A stretch of DNA of 64,000 nucleotides from Kibdelosporangium sp040675465 (GTDB lineage Bacteria > Actinomycetota > Actinomycetes > Mycobacteriales > Pseudonocardiaceae). The position numbers and the translations under genes were made by a program. The notes under the pieces were generated by a model, which was not told the DNA's origin, searched no databases, and worked only from the letters and a program-made list of their open reading frames with translations. Location: contig NZ_JBFAPA010000001.1 in assembly GCF_040675465.1 (NCBI RefSeq), forward strand, positions 496,001-560,000, in the 5' to 3' direction. Shown here one piece after another: positions 51,970 through 60,605 of this stretch (positions within the stretch are counted from its first letter, which is position 1; every line of letters begins with the position of its first letter).

Positions 51970-54900
51970 TCAGTTGCGGATGATGGTGAAGGTCGTCGTG
52001 GTGTTCCTGATGTCCTGGAAGTTGTTGCTCAGCCTGAGGTTGTTGAAGGTCACCGAGCCGCGGGCCGGGCCTTCGCCGGGCTCGGGCAGCTCGTTGGCCC
52101 ACAGGCCGAAGCCGGACTTCTCGTTGAACGCGTCACCGCTGCGCTGTGCCCCGCTGATCGACACGTTGGTGAACACGGTGTCGGTGATCGGGTTCAGCGG
52201 CGAACCGCCCACATAGTCGGTCTGGAACATGATCCCGCTGTAGGTGGGATCCACTATGTCCACGTCGTTCACGCGGATCGCGCGGTACAACGTGTTGGCG
52301 GAGAAGATCCAGATCGCCGGGAACGTCTGCGCGCCCCAGAAGTGGCCGCCGTCGCGCACCAGCGAGATGTTCGAGAACTCGGTGATCCCCGGCCCGAAGT
52401 CACGCATGGGGAAGCCGAAGTTCAGCGAGCTGATGGTGATGCCCGCGTAGGTGAGGGTGTCGGCGATGTACATGTTGCGGAAGGTGTTGCTCTGCCCGCC
52501 GTACACCGCGAGACCGGCCGCCCGCCACGGCAGCAGCGCGGTGAGGTTCTCGAACACGTTCCCGCTCTGGTCGCCGCCGCCCTGGTCGGTGGCCGCGAAC
52601 AACGCGAAGCTGTCGTCACCCGTGCTGCGGGCCTCGACGTTCGCAACGCGGTTGTTGGTGCTGCCGTTGGTCAGGTTGATGCCGTCGGCGAACGTGTCCC
52701 GGATCCGCGAGTTGGTGATCGTCACGTTGTGCACGTTCGTGCCCCAGAACATGACGATCATGTGCTCGACCCAGACGTTGTCGATGGTCAGCCCGGTCAC
52801 GCCGGTGATGTTGAAGACCTTGCCGGGGCCGTCGATCCGGCTGACGTAGTTGCCCCAGTAGGAGAACCCGGCGAACGACGAGCCACCGGCGGACGACTGC
52901 ACGTCCATGCCGACGTCCGTGCCTTCCTGGTTGGCCGGCGCAATGAACCGGGTGAACCAGGGACCGGCGCCGACAACGCGGATCGCCTTGCCGTACACGT
53001 TGAACTTGCCGGTGGTCTGGTAGTCACCCGCGGGCAGGTAGACACCGGTGAGCGTGGTGTCCTGCCGGACCCGGTCGAAGGCGTTCTGCACGTCCTGGTG
53101 GCTGAACCCGGCCGGCACCGCGAGGTGTGCCGGGTCGGGGTTGCCGACCGCCGAGACCTGTTCGAAGTTCACGAAGTCGACCGCGGTGTTCACGCCGGAA
53201 CCGCCGCGCTGCAACCGAATCTTGCTCCCGGCCGGAACGTTCGTGCCGAGCAGGACGCTGGCCTCGTCGTAGATGTGCCGCGGCCCACCGGCGCCCGGCG
53301 AGTTGCCCGGACCCGCCTCGGCCCCGTACAGCCAGGCGTACTTCGACGTCAGGCTGATGGACTTGAGGAACGTGCCGTTGACGTAGATGTCCAAAGAGGA
53401 CGTTATGCCGCCACCGCCTGCCGAGTCCGGAATCGAGAACCGGGTCACCAGGGTGTTGGTCGGCTGGGAGTTGGTGAACTCCACTGACGCGCCGGTGCTG
53501 TTCAACATCACCGCACGGCGCCCGGAAGCCTCGCCGGCGAAGTCGCCGATCGTCCGGTTGGGACCGACGAGCGTCGCACCGCCACCGAGCACACCGTTCT
53601 CGGCTTCGATGGACTCGTAAGGCATGTTGGCGCCACGGCCGACGAACAGCGAGACCGTGCTGGTGTTGTTGGCCTGCTTGACCGGCAACTCGTTGGCGTC
53701 GTTGGCGATCACCGTCTTGACGTTGAACCGGCCGTTCACCGCGGTCCACGAACCCAGGTTCACCGGAGCCGTGGTGGCACCGGCCGCGATGGCCCCGTTG
53801 AACGAACCGCTGAGGTTGGCCACCACCGCGCCGCTGGTCGCGTCGGACACCTGCAGCGTGATGTTGTGCGCGCCACCGGCCGAGGCGATCGTGCCCTGGT
53901 TCTTGATGGCCACGCTGAAGTTCACCGAGTTGCCCGCGGACGGGTTGTTCGGCGTCCAGCTCACCGGCGAGGCGATCAGGTCCGAACTGGACACTGGCAC
54001 GACCGTGAGCGCGTTCGGGTTGGTGGTGCTGTTGTTGTTCTCGTTCTGCTCGACGACCTGGCCGGACTCGTCGACCTTCGCGGTGAGCTGGTACGAGCCC
54101 GCGGTCTGGGTGCCGATGTTCGCCGACACCGTCTGCGACGCTCCCGCCGCCAGGCCGCCGACCTGCGCGGTGCCGACCTTGGTGGTGCCCAGGTAGAAGT
54201 TCACGTCGGTCGCGCCGGACGCGAGGTTGCCGGTGTTGGCGACGGTAGCGCTCGCGGTGATCGCGTCCGTCTCCACCGGGTTCGCCGGCGACCAGGAGGT
54301 GCTGCTGACGGTCAGGTCCGGGTTCGGGCCGGGCACGCCGATCACCTGGAACTCCGCGGCCTGGCCACCGCCCGCACCGGAGTTCGCGGTGAACTGCAGC
54401 CGGACGTCGGCAACCCTTGCGGTGACGGGGATCGTGACGGTGTTGCCGCTGGCCGGGTCGAAGCTGTACTGCGTGGCGGCGACCAGGCTGCTGAACCCGG
54501 TCGCGTTCTGCTCGCGGCCGAGGACCTGGATGGTCTGCGTGCGCGGACCCCAGATCGGATCCGGGTTGAGCTTCACGACGACCTGACTGGTGTCCACATT
54601 GGAGCCAAGCTGGACGGTCAGGGTGTTCGGGTAGGTGCCGCCCGCGCCTTCCCAGTAGGTCGTGACGCTGTCGTCGTTCGCGTTGGTGGCGACGAAGTTC
54701 TGTGTCGTCGAGGATGCGGTGATCGGCTTGCCCACGGCCAGGTTCCGGCCCGGGCCACCGGTGCCGTTGCGCGTGACGCTGTTGCTGTTGCCGGACTGGT
54801 TGCCCGCGGCGTCGTGTGCACGTACGAAGTACGTCACGGTCGCGGTGTCCGGCTGCGTGTCGGTGTACGTCGTCGCGGTGACGGTTGTACGCAGCTGGCT

Positions 54901-55944
54901 GTTCGCGTAGACGTCGTAGCCGGTGACGCCGACGTTGTCCGTGGAAGCGTTCCAGGTCAACCGGATCTGGCCGCTGCCCGGCTGGGTGAAGGCGAGGTTC
55001 GTCGGTGCGGTCGGCGGGTCGGTGTCGCCGGTGCTCGGGCCGTAGACCTCGAACTCGGCGACCTGCCCGGCCGGCCAGCCGGTGTTGCCGGTGAAGTTCA
55101 GCCGCAGGCAGCGAGTGGTGATCGCGGTGTAGTCGATCGTCACGGTGTTGTTGCTGGCCGGGTTGAACTGGTAGCCGGCCGACGGGACGATTTGGCTGAA
55201 GCTGCTGCAGTTCGCGCTGCCTTGCACGGACAACGTCTGCGTACGCGCGCCCCAGCCGTTGGTCGGCAGCTTGAGCACGATCTGGTTGGAGCTGACCGAC
55301 GCGCCGAGGTCGACCTGCAGCCACTGCGGGAACGCGTTGTTCGTGCTTTCCCAATAGCTGCTTTGGTTGCTGTCGTTGGCATTGCCGGGGCCGAAGCCCG
55401 GCTGCACGCCGCTGGCGGTCATTGTCTTGCCCAGCGCGAGGTTCGGCCCGGCCTGGATGGTCGGCTCGACCGTGAGCTCGCCGAGCTGCCCGGCCGGGGC
55501 GCCGGAGTTCGCGGTGATCTCGACGCGGACCATGCGGGTGACCGTGGGCGCGAAGGTGATCCGGACCTGGTTGCCCTGCTCGGGCGCGAACTTGTAGTCC
55601 TTGGCGCCGACGAGGGTGGCGTACCCAGTGCCGTCCGGGCTGCCCTGGACCGAGAGGGTCTGCGTGCGCGCGGCCCACTTGGCCGGGAGCTTCAGCACGG
55701 CACCCGAGATGCTCGTCTGTCTGCCGAGATCCAGCTGGGCCCATTGCGGGAGCGCGGCACCCGCGCTCTGCCAGTAGGACTCGGGGTTGCCGTCGTTGAT
55801 GTTGGTGCTGCTGGCGGCGGCGCTGCTGGCGGTCGTGACCTGCGCGTTCGCCAGCGCGGCCGGGGAGACCACGGCGGGCGCGGCGATCAGCGCGAAGGTG
55901 ACCAGCGCTGTGCCTAGCCGTGGCAGTAACCGGGAGGTGCTCAT
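51970..55944 (-). CDS. Secreted modular glycosidase, probable GH87 alpha-1,3-glucanase (mutanase)
   Basis: The 1324-residue protein has a signal peptide (residues 1-33), then F5/8-type discoidin domains at about 34-165, 166-310 and 400-545 with a fibronectin III domain at about 311-400. Two CARDB-type domains (about 550-785) and a CBM6/35-like module (about 790-945, starting SIEAENG) follow. The C-terminal right-handed beta-helix (about 946-1324) contains IRDTFADGINLTNG and EARSTGDDSFALFA, with the single Asp and Asp-Asp pair expected of a GH87-like active site. Discoidin plus CBM6 plus beta-helix is the known layout of bacterial alpha-1,3-glucanases, which attack fungal wall glucan or dental mutan. 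A pectate-lyase-like fold is the alternative. Confidence 0.65.
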   Translation of the reverse strand: MSTSRLLPRLGTALVTFALIAAPAVVSPAALANAQVTTASSAAASSTNINDGNPESYWQSAGAALPQWAQLDLGRQTSISGAVLKLPAKWAARTQTLSVQGSPDGTGYATLVGAKDYKFAPEQGNQVRITFAPTVTRMVRVEITANSGAPAGQLGELTVEPTIQAGPNLALGKTMTASGVQPGFGPGNANDSNQSSYWESTNNAFPQWLQVDLGASVSSNQIVLKLPTNGWGARTQTLSVQGSANCSSFSQIVPSAGYQFNPASNNTVTIDYTAITTRCLRLNFTGNTGWPAGQVAEFEVYGPSTGDTDPPTAPTNLAFTQPGSGQIRLTWNASTDNVGVTGYDVYANSQLRTTVTATTYTDTQPDTATVTYFVRAHDAAGNQSGNSNSVTRNGTGGPGRNLAVGKPITASSTTQNFVATNANDDSVTTYWEGAGGTYPNTLTVQLGSNVDTSQVVVKLNPDPIWGPRTQTIQVLGREQNATGFSSLVAATQYSFDPASGNTVTIPVTARVADVRLQFTANSGAGGGQAAEFQVIGVPGPNPDLTVSSTSWSPANPVETDAITASATVANTGNLASGATDVNFYLGTTKVGTAQVGGLAAGASQTVSANIGTQTAGSYQLTAKVDESGQVVEQNENNNSTTNPNALTVVPVSSSDLIASPVSWTPNNPSAGNSVNFSVAIKNQGTIASAGGAHNITLQVSDATSGAVVANLSGSFNGAIAAGATTAPVNLGSWTAVNGRFNVKTVIANDANELPVKQANNTSTVSLFVGRGANMPYESIEAENGVLGGGATLVGPNRTIGDFAGEASGRRAVMLNSTGASVEFTNSQPTNTLVTRFSIPDSAGGGGITSSLDIYVNGTFLKSISLTSKYAWLYGAEAGPGNSPGAGGPRHIYDEASVLLGTNVPAGSKIRLQRGGSGVNTAVDFVNFEQVSAVGNPDPAHLAVPAGFSHQDVQNAFDRVRQDTTLTGVYLPAGDYQTTGKFNVYGKAIRVVGAGPWFTRFIAPANQEGTDVGMDVQSSAGGSSFAGFSYWGNYVSRIDGPGKVFNITGVTGLTIDNVWVEHMIVMFWGTNVHNVTITNSRIRDTFADGINLTNGSTNNRVANVEARSTGDDSFALFAATDQGGGDQSGNVFENLTALLPWRAAGLAVYGGQSNTFRNMYIADTLTYAGITISSLNFGFPMRDFGPGITEFSNISLVRDGGHFWGAQTFPAIWIFSANTLYRAIRVNDVDIVDPTYSGIMFQTDYVGGSPLNPITDTVFTNVSISGAQRSGDAFNEKSGFGLWANELPEPGEGPARGSVTFNNLRLSNNFQDIRNTTTTFTIIRN

Positions 55945-56105
55945 GCCTGGTAGACCTCTCGTCCGGTGGGCAGGGTTAACGAGAAGGTTGGATCTTCCGG
56001 CCTAGTCCGTGGATTTTTCGGCCGAATGTTAGATTCTTGCGCGCGAGGGTCCAAGCGTTACAGACGTGCTACGGCCCCGTCAATGGGCAGCTTCTGAACA
56101 CGGAA

Positions 56106-56137
56106 AGAGGGCAGGCCCGCGGACGGGCCTGCCCTCT
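56106..56137 (-). terminator. Terminator after the small barrel protein gene
   Basis: A perfect 14-base-pair stem pairs 56106-56119 with 56124-56137, with a four-base loop. It lies 18 bases beyond the stop at 56155. Confidence 0.8.
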
Positions 56138-56154
56138 CTGGTCTTCGCTACCTG

Positions 56155-56442
56155 CTAGAACATCTTCCCGCTGATGCGCACGCCGGGTGTGACCGTCTCG
56201 ACGCCGAGACCGGTCAGCACGATCTCGCCGGTCTGGCCGGTCACCACCTCGGGAACCGGGTCGCCCTTGAAGATCACCGCCATCACCCGCATGCCCACAT
56301 CCTCAAGGCCCCGGCCGGACTTGACCTCGGTGAAGATGTCACCGATCTTGATCGGGCCGTGGTAGCACCGCCCGAACAGCCGGACGGTGTTCCCGCCGAG
56401 CATGGGGTCGCCCCGCAGCTCGGCGAACTCGATGCGCCGCAA
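56155..56442 (-). CDS. Small EF-Tu domain II-like beta-barrel protein
   Basis: The roughly 95-residue protein reads VRLFGRCYHGPIKIGDIFTEV, then MRVMAVIFKGDPVPEVVTGQTGEIVLTGLG. This is the strand order of the translation-factor domain II barrel (GR-x-x-x-G-x-I-K-x-G-D). No GTPase domain is present. I choose the TTG at 56442 because GGAGGA is correctly spaced upstream. Confidence 0.6.
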   Translation of the reverse strand: MRRIEFAELRGDPMLGGNTVRLFGRCYHGPIKIGDIFTEVKSGRGLEDVGMRVMAVIFKGDPVPEVVTGQTGEIVLTGLGVETVTPGVRISGKMF

Positions 56443-56600
56443 TTCGTCCTCCGCGCGCTTCGCCCCTGTACTTCGTTGTACCCGGGCCACCCCACATGCC
56501 CGCCCTGATCCAACACTGTTGACAGATGAACGAAAAGGGGCGGAGCCGAATTCATAGCCGCCGGGTGCGGGCCAGGCCTGCGGGTTCGTAGCGTTGCGGC

Positions 56601-57020
56601 ATGATCGAGATCGAGTCGTTGACCAAGAGAGACGGCAGCTGCCGGTGTTGTGGGCCAAGGCTTTCGTGCTGGTGACCGGCACGGCACCGGTCGTGGCCGC
56701 GTGCTACCTCGCGTCTTTCCTGGCGAATCAGGCCTTCTCCGTTGAGCCGTTGTCGTTGGGTGCTCCTTCGATTTCGCGGGCCTTGTCCGGGGTCACCGGG
56801 GCGACGGTTGCCGCGGGTTTGATGGGGTTGGCGGTCGGGAGTTTGTTGCGGAGCACACCCGGGTCGATCTTCGCTTTCGTGTCGGTGCTGATTGTGTTGC
56901 CGCAGGCACTTTTTGGAGGCCTTGCCGGAGCACGCGCAGGAGTTCGTCCTGCCTTTTGTGCCGACTTTGGCGTTGCAGGCGCTGTTCCAGGTGGGTTCGC
57001 TGCACCGCCGGGACGTGTGA
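56601..57020 (+). pseudogene. Decayed ABC exporter: ATPase start fused out of frame to an ABC-2 permease fragment
   Basis: MIEIESLTKR at 56601 is the standard opening of a drug-type ABC ATPase. Within 30 bases the sequence jumps to permease coding (LPVLWAKAFVLV) in another frame. That runs to LIVLPQALFGG, then shifts frame again before ending LPFVPTLALQALFQVG and a stop at 57020. A deletion has removed the ATPase body and permease N-terminus, and at least one indel disrupts the rest. Confidence 0.7.
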
Positions 57021-57036
57021 GCTTTCGGGGGGTTTC

Positions 57037-57752
57037 GTGCGTGCTTGGGCCTATATCACCGGCTTCGCCGCCGCGGCGGCTCTGGCAGTCCTGGCGGCGA
57101 CCGTCGGCGGTCGGTGTGTTGCGGCCCGGTACCGGGGTGACAGGGTTCGGCTGGCTGCTTTCGTTGCCGTGCATGTGCCTTTGGTGTGGCGTCGACGGTG
57201 GCCTTCGCCGGTGTTCTGGGGTGTGCTCGAATTGTCGCACTGTCGGTCCTTTGTGGAGTAGCTGGCGTTTTTCGTGACGGCTCCGCTTTTCGCGGTGTAC
57301 GCGGTCGCCCGACACTCTTCCACTCGCTGGCTTTGGCCCGCGGTCGCGGCTTGCGTCGGCCTGGTGTCGCGGGAGCCCGGTGTGGGTTCGCTGGACTCGT
57401 TGCTCGCTCAGGTGCGGGCCGCAGGGGTGCCGGTGTCGTTCACCTGCTCGGGGCCGGTCTGCGCGCTGGACGAGGGCTTGCGGTTCGCCGTGTACCGGAT
57501 CGTGCAGGAGGCTCTGACGAACACGTTGAAGCACGCGGGCCCGGGGTCGAGGCCCATGTCTCGTTGGAGTGCTCGGACGCCTCGGTCGCCGTGGACGTGA
57601 CGGATTCCGGGGTGCCGGGTTCGGCGGGTGTTCCCGGCCACGGGCTCACGGGGATCGCCGAACGGGCGGCCTTGTACGGCGGGCACGCTTCCGCCGGTCC
57701 TGTTCCCGCCGGCTGGCGGGTGCACGCGGTGCTGCCGTTGGAGGTTCGGTGA
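57037..57752 (+). pseudogene. Decayed NarL-type sensor histidine kinase
   Basis: The GTG frame at 57037 gives a membrane start (MRAWAYITGFAAAAALAVLAA) that stops at 57261. Another frame continues LFAVYAVARHSSTRWLWP into EALTNTLKHAG (N box of the ATPase), with further frame changes to DVTDSGVPG and GHGLTGIAERAALYGG. The H-box dimerisation region is missing. The end overlaps the response-regulator start. Confidence 0.75.
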
Positions 57753-58437
57753 TCAGGGTTCTGCTCGTCGACGATCAGCCGCTGCTGCGTCTCGGGTTCC
57801 GCGCAGTGCTCGACCAGGAGCCGGACATCACCGTGGTCGGTGAGGCGGACAACGGTCAGCAGGCCGTCCGGATGGTTCCCGGTGCACGGCCCGATGTCGT
57901 GCTGATGGACATCCGCATGCCGGTCATGGATGGGATCGAGGCCACTCGCCGCATTGTGTCGTCCGGGTCGGCGGCTCGCGTTCTCGTGCTCACCACGTTC
58001 GACCTCGATGAGTACGTCTTCGCCGCACTCCGCCACGGCGCCGCGGGTTTCCTGTCGAAGGACGCTCTCCCCGCCGATCTCATCAACGGCATCCGCGTGG
58101 TCGCCGCCCGCAACAGCACCCTCTCCCCGACCACAACCCGCCGCCTGATCACCCACTTCACCCCGCACCTGCCCAACCCCACCCCAGACCCCCGCCTCGC
58201 CACCTCACGCCCCGCGAGAAACAAATCCTCCACCACCACGCCTGCGCCCATTCCAACCGCGGAATAGCCACCCACACCCACATCTCCGAAACCACCGTGA
58301 AAGTCCACATCACCCACATCCTCACCAAACTCAACCTCCGCAACCGCGCCCACGCCATCGTCTACGCCTACGAATCCGGCCTAATCCACCCCGGCAGCAA
58401 ACCGGAGGACGACATGAGCCTGGGCAGCGGAGCATGA
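57749..58437 (+). pseudogene. Frameshifted LuxR/NarL-family response regulator
   Basis: The receiver domain is intact (LLVDDQPLLRLG, phospho-acceptor in VLMDIRMPVMDG, LTTFD, KDA). It continues to about 58195, then the first frame ends at 58267. The LuxR helix-turn-helix (LTPREKQIL, SETTVKVHITHILTKLNLRNR) is in another frame up to 58437. One indel near 58200 separates them, so a full-length regulator cannot be made. Confidence 0.8.
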
Positions 58438-58760
58438 GTCACGGACGCGTTCAACGCCAAAGCTGCGGAGACGTCAACCGTCGCACCGCCGAATTAGACG
58501 AAGCGTACCGAACCGCTCACCTTATGTATCCAACCAAGATCAAAGGCCCACTTGACCTGCTGACTTTCGACACAGAAATGCCGCATCGCTGTTCCTGTAG
58601 ATTTCTATTGGAACTCTAATTGATACCGATCGAGCATTCGACAAGGAAGTCACACACGGGCCGGTAACGACGGTGGCGGCAGCTCGTACGTAACTCAAGC
58701 ACCCCTCTTCAAAGGAGCTTTATTAGACGACTCGCCAATACGGCAGACCGGAGGCATCAC
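58438..58760. other. Spacer with lower GC before the dGTPase gene
   Basis: No recognisable protein is encoded. Base composition is visibly more AT-rich than elsewhere in the window. A GGAGG at 58751-58755 is the ribosome site of the next gene. It may be the left part of an acquired segment. Confidence 0.45.
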
Positions 58761-59912
58761 ATGTACGAAGATCACGACAAAGCACGCCTCCTGGCAGTAG
58801 AGGACGCTGCCACCCGGCTACCGATAGCGGGTCAGACACAGGCGAGTGGAATCGAACAAGCCGCCAGACCGCCGTTCACCCGAGACTACGACCGCCTGAT
58901 CCACACTGCTGCGTTCCGCCGACTCCAAGGCAAAACCCAAGTTGTGACCCCAGGTCAGTCGGATTTCTTCCATACCAGGTTGACACATACTGTCGAGGTG
59001 GCGCAGATCGCCCGACGTCTCGCCTACCGACTGTGCTACGAGGCCGACGAGACGCACGCCCGAGAGGTGTCCGACGTTTGCGAAGCAGCCGCGATCATGC
59101 ACGACTTCGGACACCCTCCCTTTGGTCACATTGGCGAAGAAGCACTACACCAAGCCCTCAAGTCGGTCGCCAAGGAACCGAAATGGAACGTCGACTTCAC
59201 ACACCTCGGCGGCTACGAGGGCAATGCGCAGAGCTTCAGACAAGTGGTGTGGTCTTTCCAGCGAGCACAAGAAGACGGTCCCGGACTGCAACTCACTCGC
59301 GCGGTACTCGACGCGTCAATAAAGTATCCATGGACGTTCAAGAAGGGCAAACGCAAGTGGAACTACTACCCTAGCGAGAAGTGGGCTTTCGATTGGGTCC
59401 GCGGCGAGGCACCAACCGAGGACAAAAGCTTTGAGGCCCAGATCATGGACTGGGCAGATGATGTCGCGTATGCAACACACGATCTTGAAGACTGGTGTCA
59501 CGCTCAGTACATACCATTGGCGATGCTTTCACAGTCCGATTCGGCGCTTGAGTACCTGAAACAAGAGATCATCAACTCATGGGCGCCAACCGGACGGATC
59601 GTCAACTCCGAGGCACGTCCCGAGAACCTGCCGACCGCCGTCGGATTGCTCTCAACCGAGGACGAGGTGGACAGCGCCCTGAGGACCATGTTCCGCAACA
59701 GCCAGATGTTCAAGGGCTTCCAAAAGCTCGGTACGGAGTACGATGGCAGTAGAGACGCCAAGCTTGCCGTACAGCATATGCGTCACTACTTGTTCGAGAC
59801 GTTCCTCGGCAGCGTCGTCAGCACAACAGGAGATGTTCTCCGCGGCAGGCATGCCGCAAAGCTCCACATACCACCCGAGGTAAGGCGCCAGAACGCGATC
59901 CTCAAGGAATGA
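58761..59912 (+). CDS. dGTP triphosphohydrolase (HD superfamily), main part, truncated by frameshift
   Basis: The 383-residue product has the Dgt signature: FRRLQGKTQV, HTRLTHTVEVAQIARRL (first His), IMHDFGHPPFGHIGEEAL (HD at residues 114-115) and DWADDVAYATHDLED (last Asp). The family hydrolyses dGTP to deoxyguanosine and triphosphate. The frame stops at NAILKE, but the homologous C-terminus continues in the +1 frame immediately after. Codon use and GC are lower than in the surrounding genes, suggesting acquisition. Bacterial dGTPases of this kind can act as anti-phage nucleotide-depletion enzymes; here that is inference. Confidence 0.85.
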   Translation: MYEDHDKARLLAVEDAATRLPIAGQTQASGIEQAARPPFTRDYDRLIHTAAFRRLQGKTQVVTPGQSDFFHTRLTHTVEVAQIARRLAYRLCYEADETHAREVSDVCEAAAIMHDFGHPPFGHIGEEALHQALKSVAKEPKWNVDFTHLGGYEGNAQSFRQVVWSFQRAQEDGPGLQLTRAVLDASIKYPWTFKKGKRKWNYYPSEKWAFDWVRGEAPTEDKSFEAQIMDWADDVAYATHDLEDWCHAQYIPLAMLSQSDSALEYLKQEIINSWAPTGRIVNSEARPENLPTAVGLLSTEDEVDSALRTMFRNSQMFKGFQKLGTEYDGSRDAKLAVQHMRHYLFETFLGSVVSTTGDVLRGRHAAKLHIPPEVRRQNAILKE

Positions 59913-60223
59913 TCTGGATATATGTGATCAAACACCCACGTATGGCGACCCACCAGCGAGGGCAACGAGAGATCGTGGATTTTCTGGTGAAAACCTATGC
60001 GTCATTCGTGTACCACTCTGACGAATCGGCCCTGGACGCCCTGCCTCGCGACAGAAGACACAGAATCAGGGAGTTGCGCCAGACGGCTGATCACAATGGC
60101 AGCAGCGTCGAGGTGCTGCGCCTTATCGCAGACCACGTCGCGGGAATGACCGACTCATATGCCGCCATGATCCATAAGCGTTTGAGCGGGCAAGTCAGCG
60201 GTGAGTTCAACAAGTTCGTCTAA
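59909..60223 (+). CDS. C-terminal part of the dGTPase, separate frame
   Basis: The 104-residue frame starts at an ATG overlapping the stop of the main part (ATGA). It reads IWIYVIKHPRM, THQRGQREIVDFLVK and LRLIADHVAGMTDSYAAMIH, the usual end of Dgt proteins (Q-R/E-I region and the terminal helix). A single-base deletion after AAGGAA would explain the break. The overlap could also allow coupled synthesis of two interacting pieces. Confidence 0.7.
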   Translation: MIWIYVIKHPRMATHQRGQREIVDFLVKTYASFVYHSDESALDALPRDRRHRIRELRQTADHNGSSVEVLRLIADHVAGMTDSYAAMIHKRLSGQVSGEFNKFV

Positions 60224-60361
60224 CCGTCCGATGTACTCATCACGCCAACACAGCAGCGAAGATGCAGGTTCGCCGTCCGTGGGCTGACGATCAGGTCCAT
60301 CTAACTGTTCGCCACCACCGACGATGACCGTCCGTTTGAGCCACCTCGCTGGTACGAACTC

Positions 60362-60391
60362 AGGGCCTTCCCAACGTACTGGGAAGGCCCT
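60362..60391 (-). terminator. Terminator downstream of tRNA-Thr
   Basis: A perfect 11-base-pair stem (AGGGCCTTCCC with GGGAAGGCCCT) with an eight-base loop lies just past the 3' end of the tRNA on the minus strand. Confidence 0.75.
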
Positions 60392-60397
60392 GAGTGG

Positions 60398-60474
60398 TGG
60401 AGCCGCCTAAGGGAATCGAACCCTTGACCTGCTCATTACGAGTGAGCCGCTCTGGCCGACTGAGCTAAGGCGGC
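60398..60474 (-). tRNA. tRNA-Thr (anticodon CGU)
   Basis: On the minus strand a complete cloverleaf folds: acceptor GCCGCCU/AGGCGGC, D-arm with GCUCAGUCGGCCAGAGC, anticodon stem GCUCA/UGAGC with loop CUCGUAA (anticodon CGU), T-arm AAGGG-UUCGAUU-CCCUU, discriminator U and encoded CCA. It reads ACG codons. The acquired-looking dGTPase segment ends next to its 3' side, a common integration position, but I found no duplicated tRNA end. Confidence 0.96.
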
Positions 60475-60605
60475 GTGCCCTGGGGCAAGTGTAGCGGGTC
60501 GGGTCGACCGACTTTGCACCACCCGGATGGGTGAGGGGGTGGGCGTCACTGGGGGCTGGGCCGTTCGTTGGTATGGGTGACGCCGGTGGTAGGAGGACCT
60601 TCCTG

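Noticed and set aside
58434..58619. Possible 61-residue gene
   Set aside because: Starts inside the end of the response-regulator remnant, lacks a ribosome site, and has no recognisable motif.
60398..60474. tRNA-Thr as an integrase attachment site
   Set aside because: I could not find a second copy of the tRNA 3' end or any integrase gene in the window, so only the position is suggestive.
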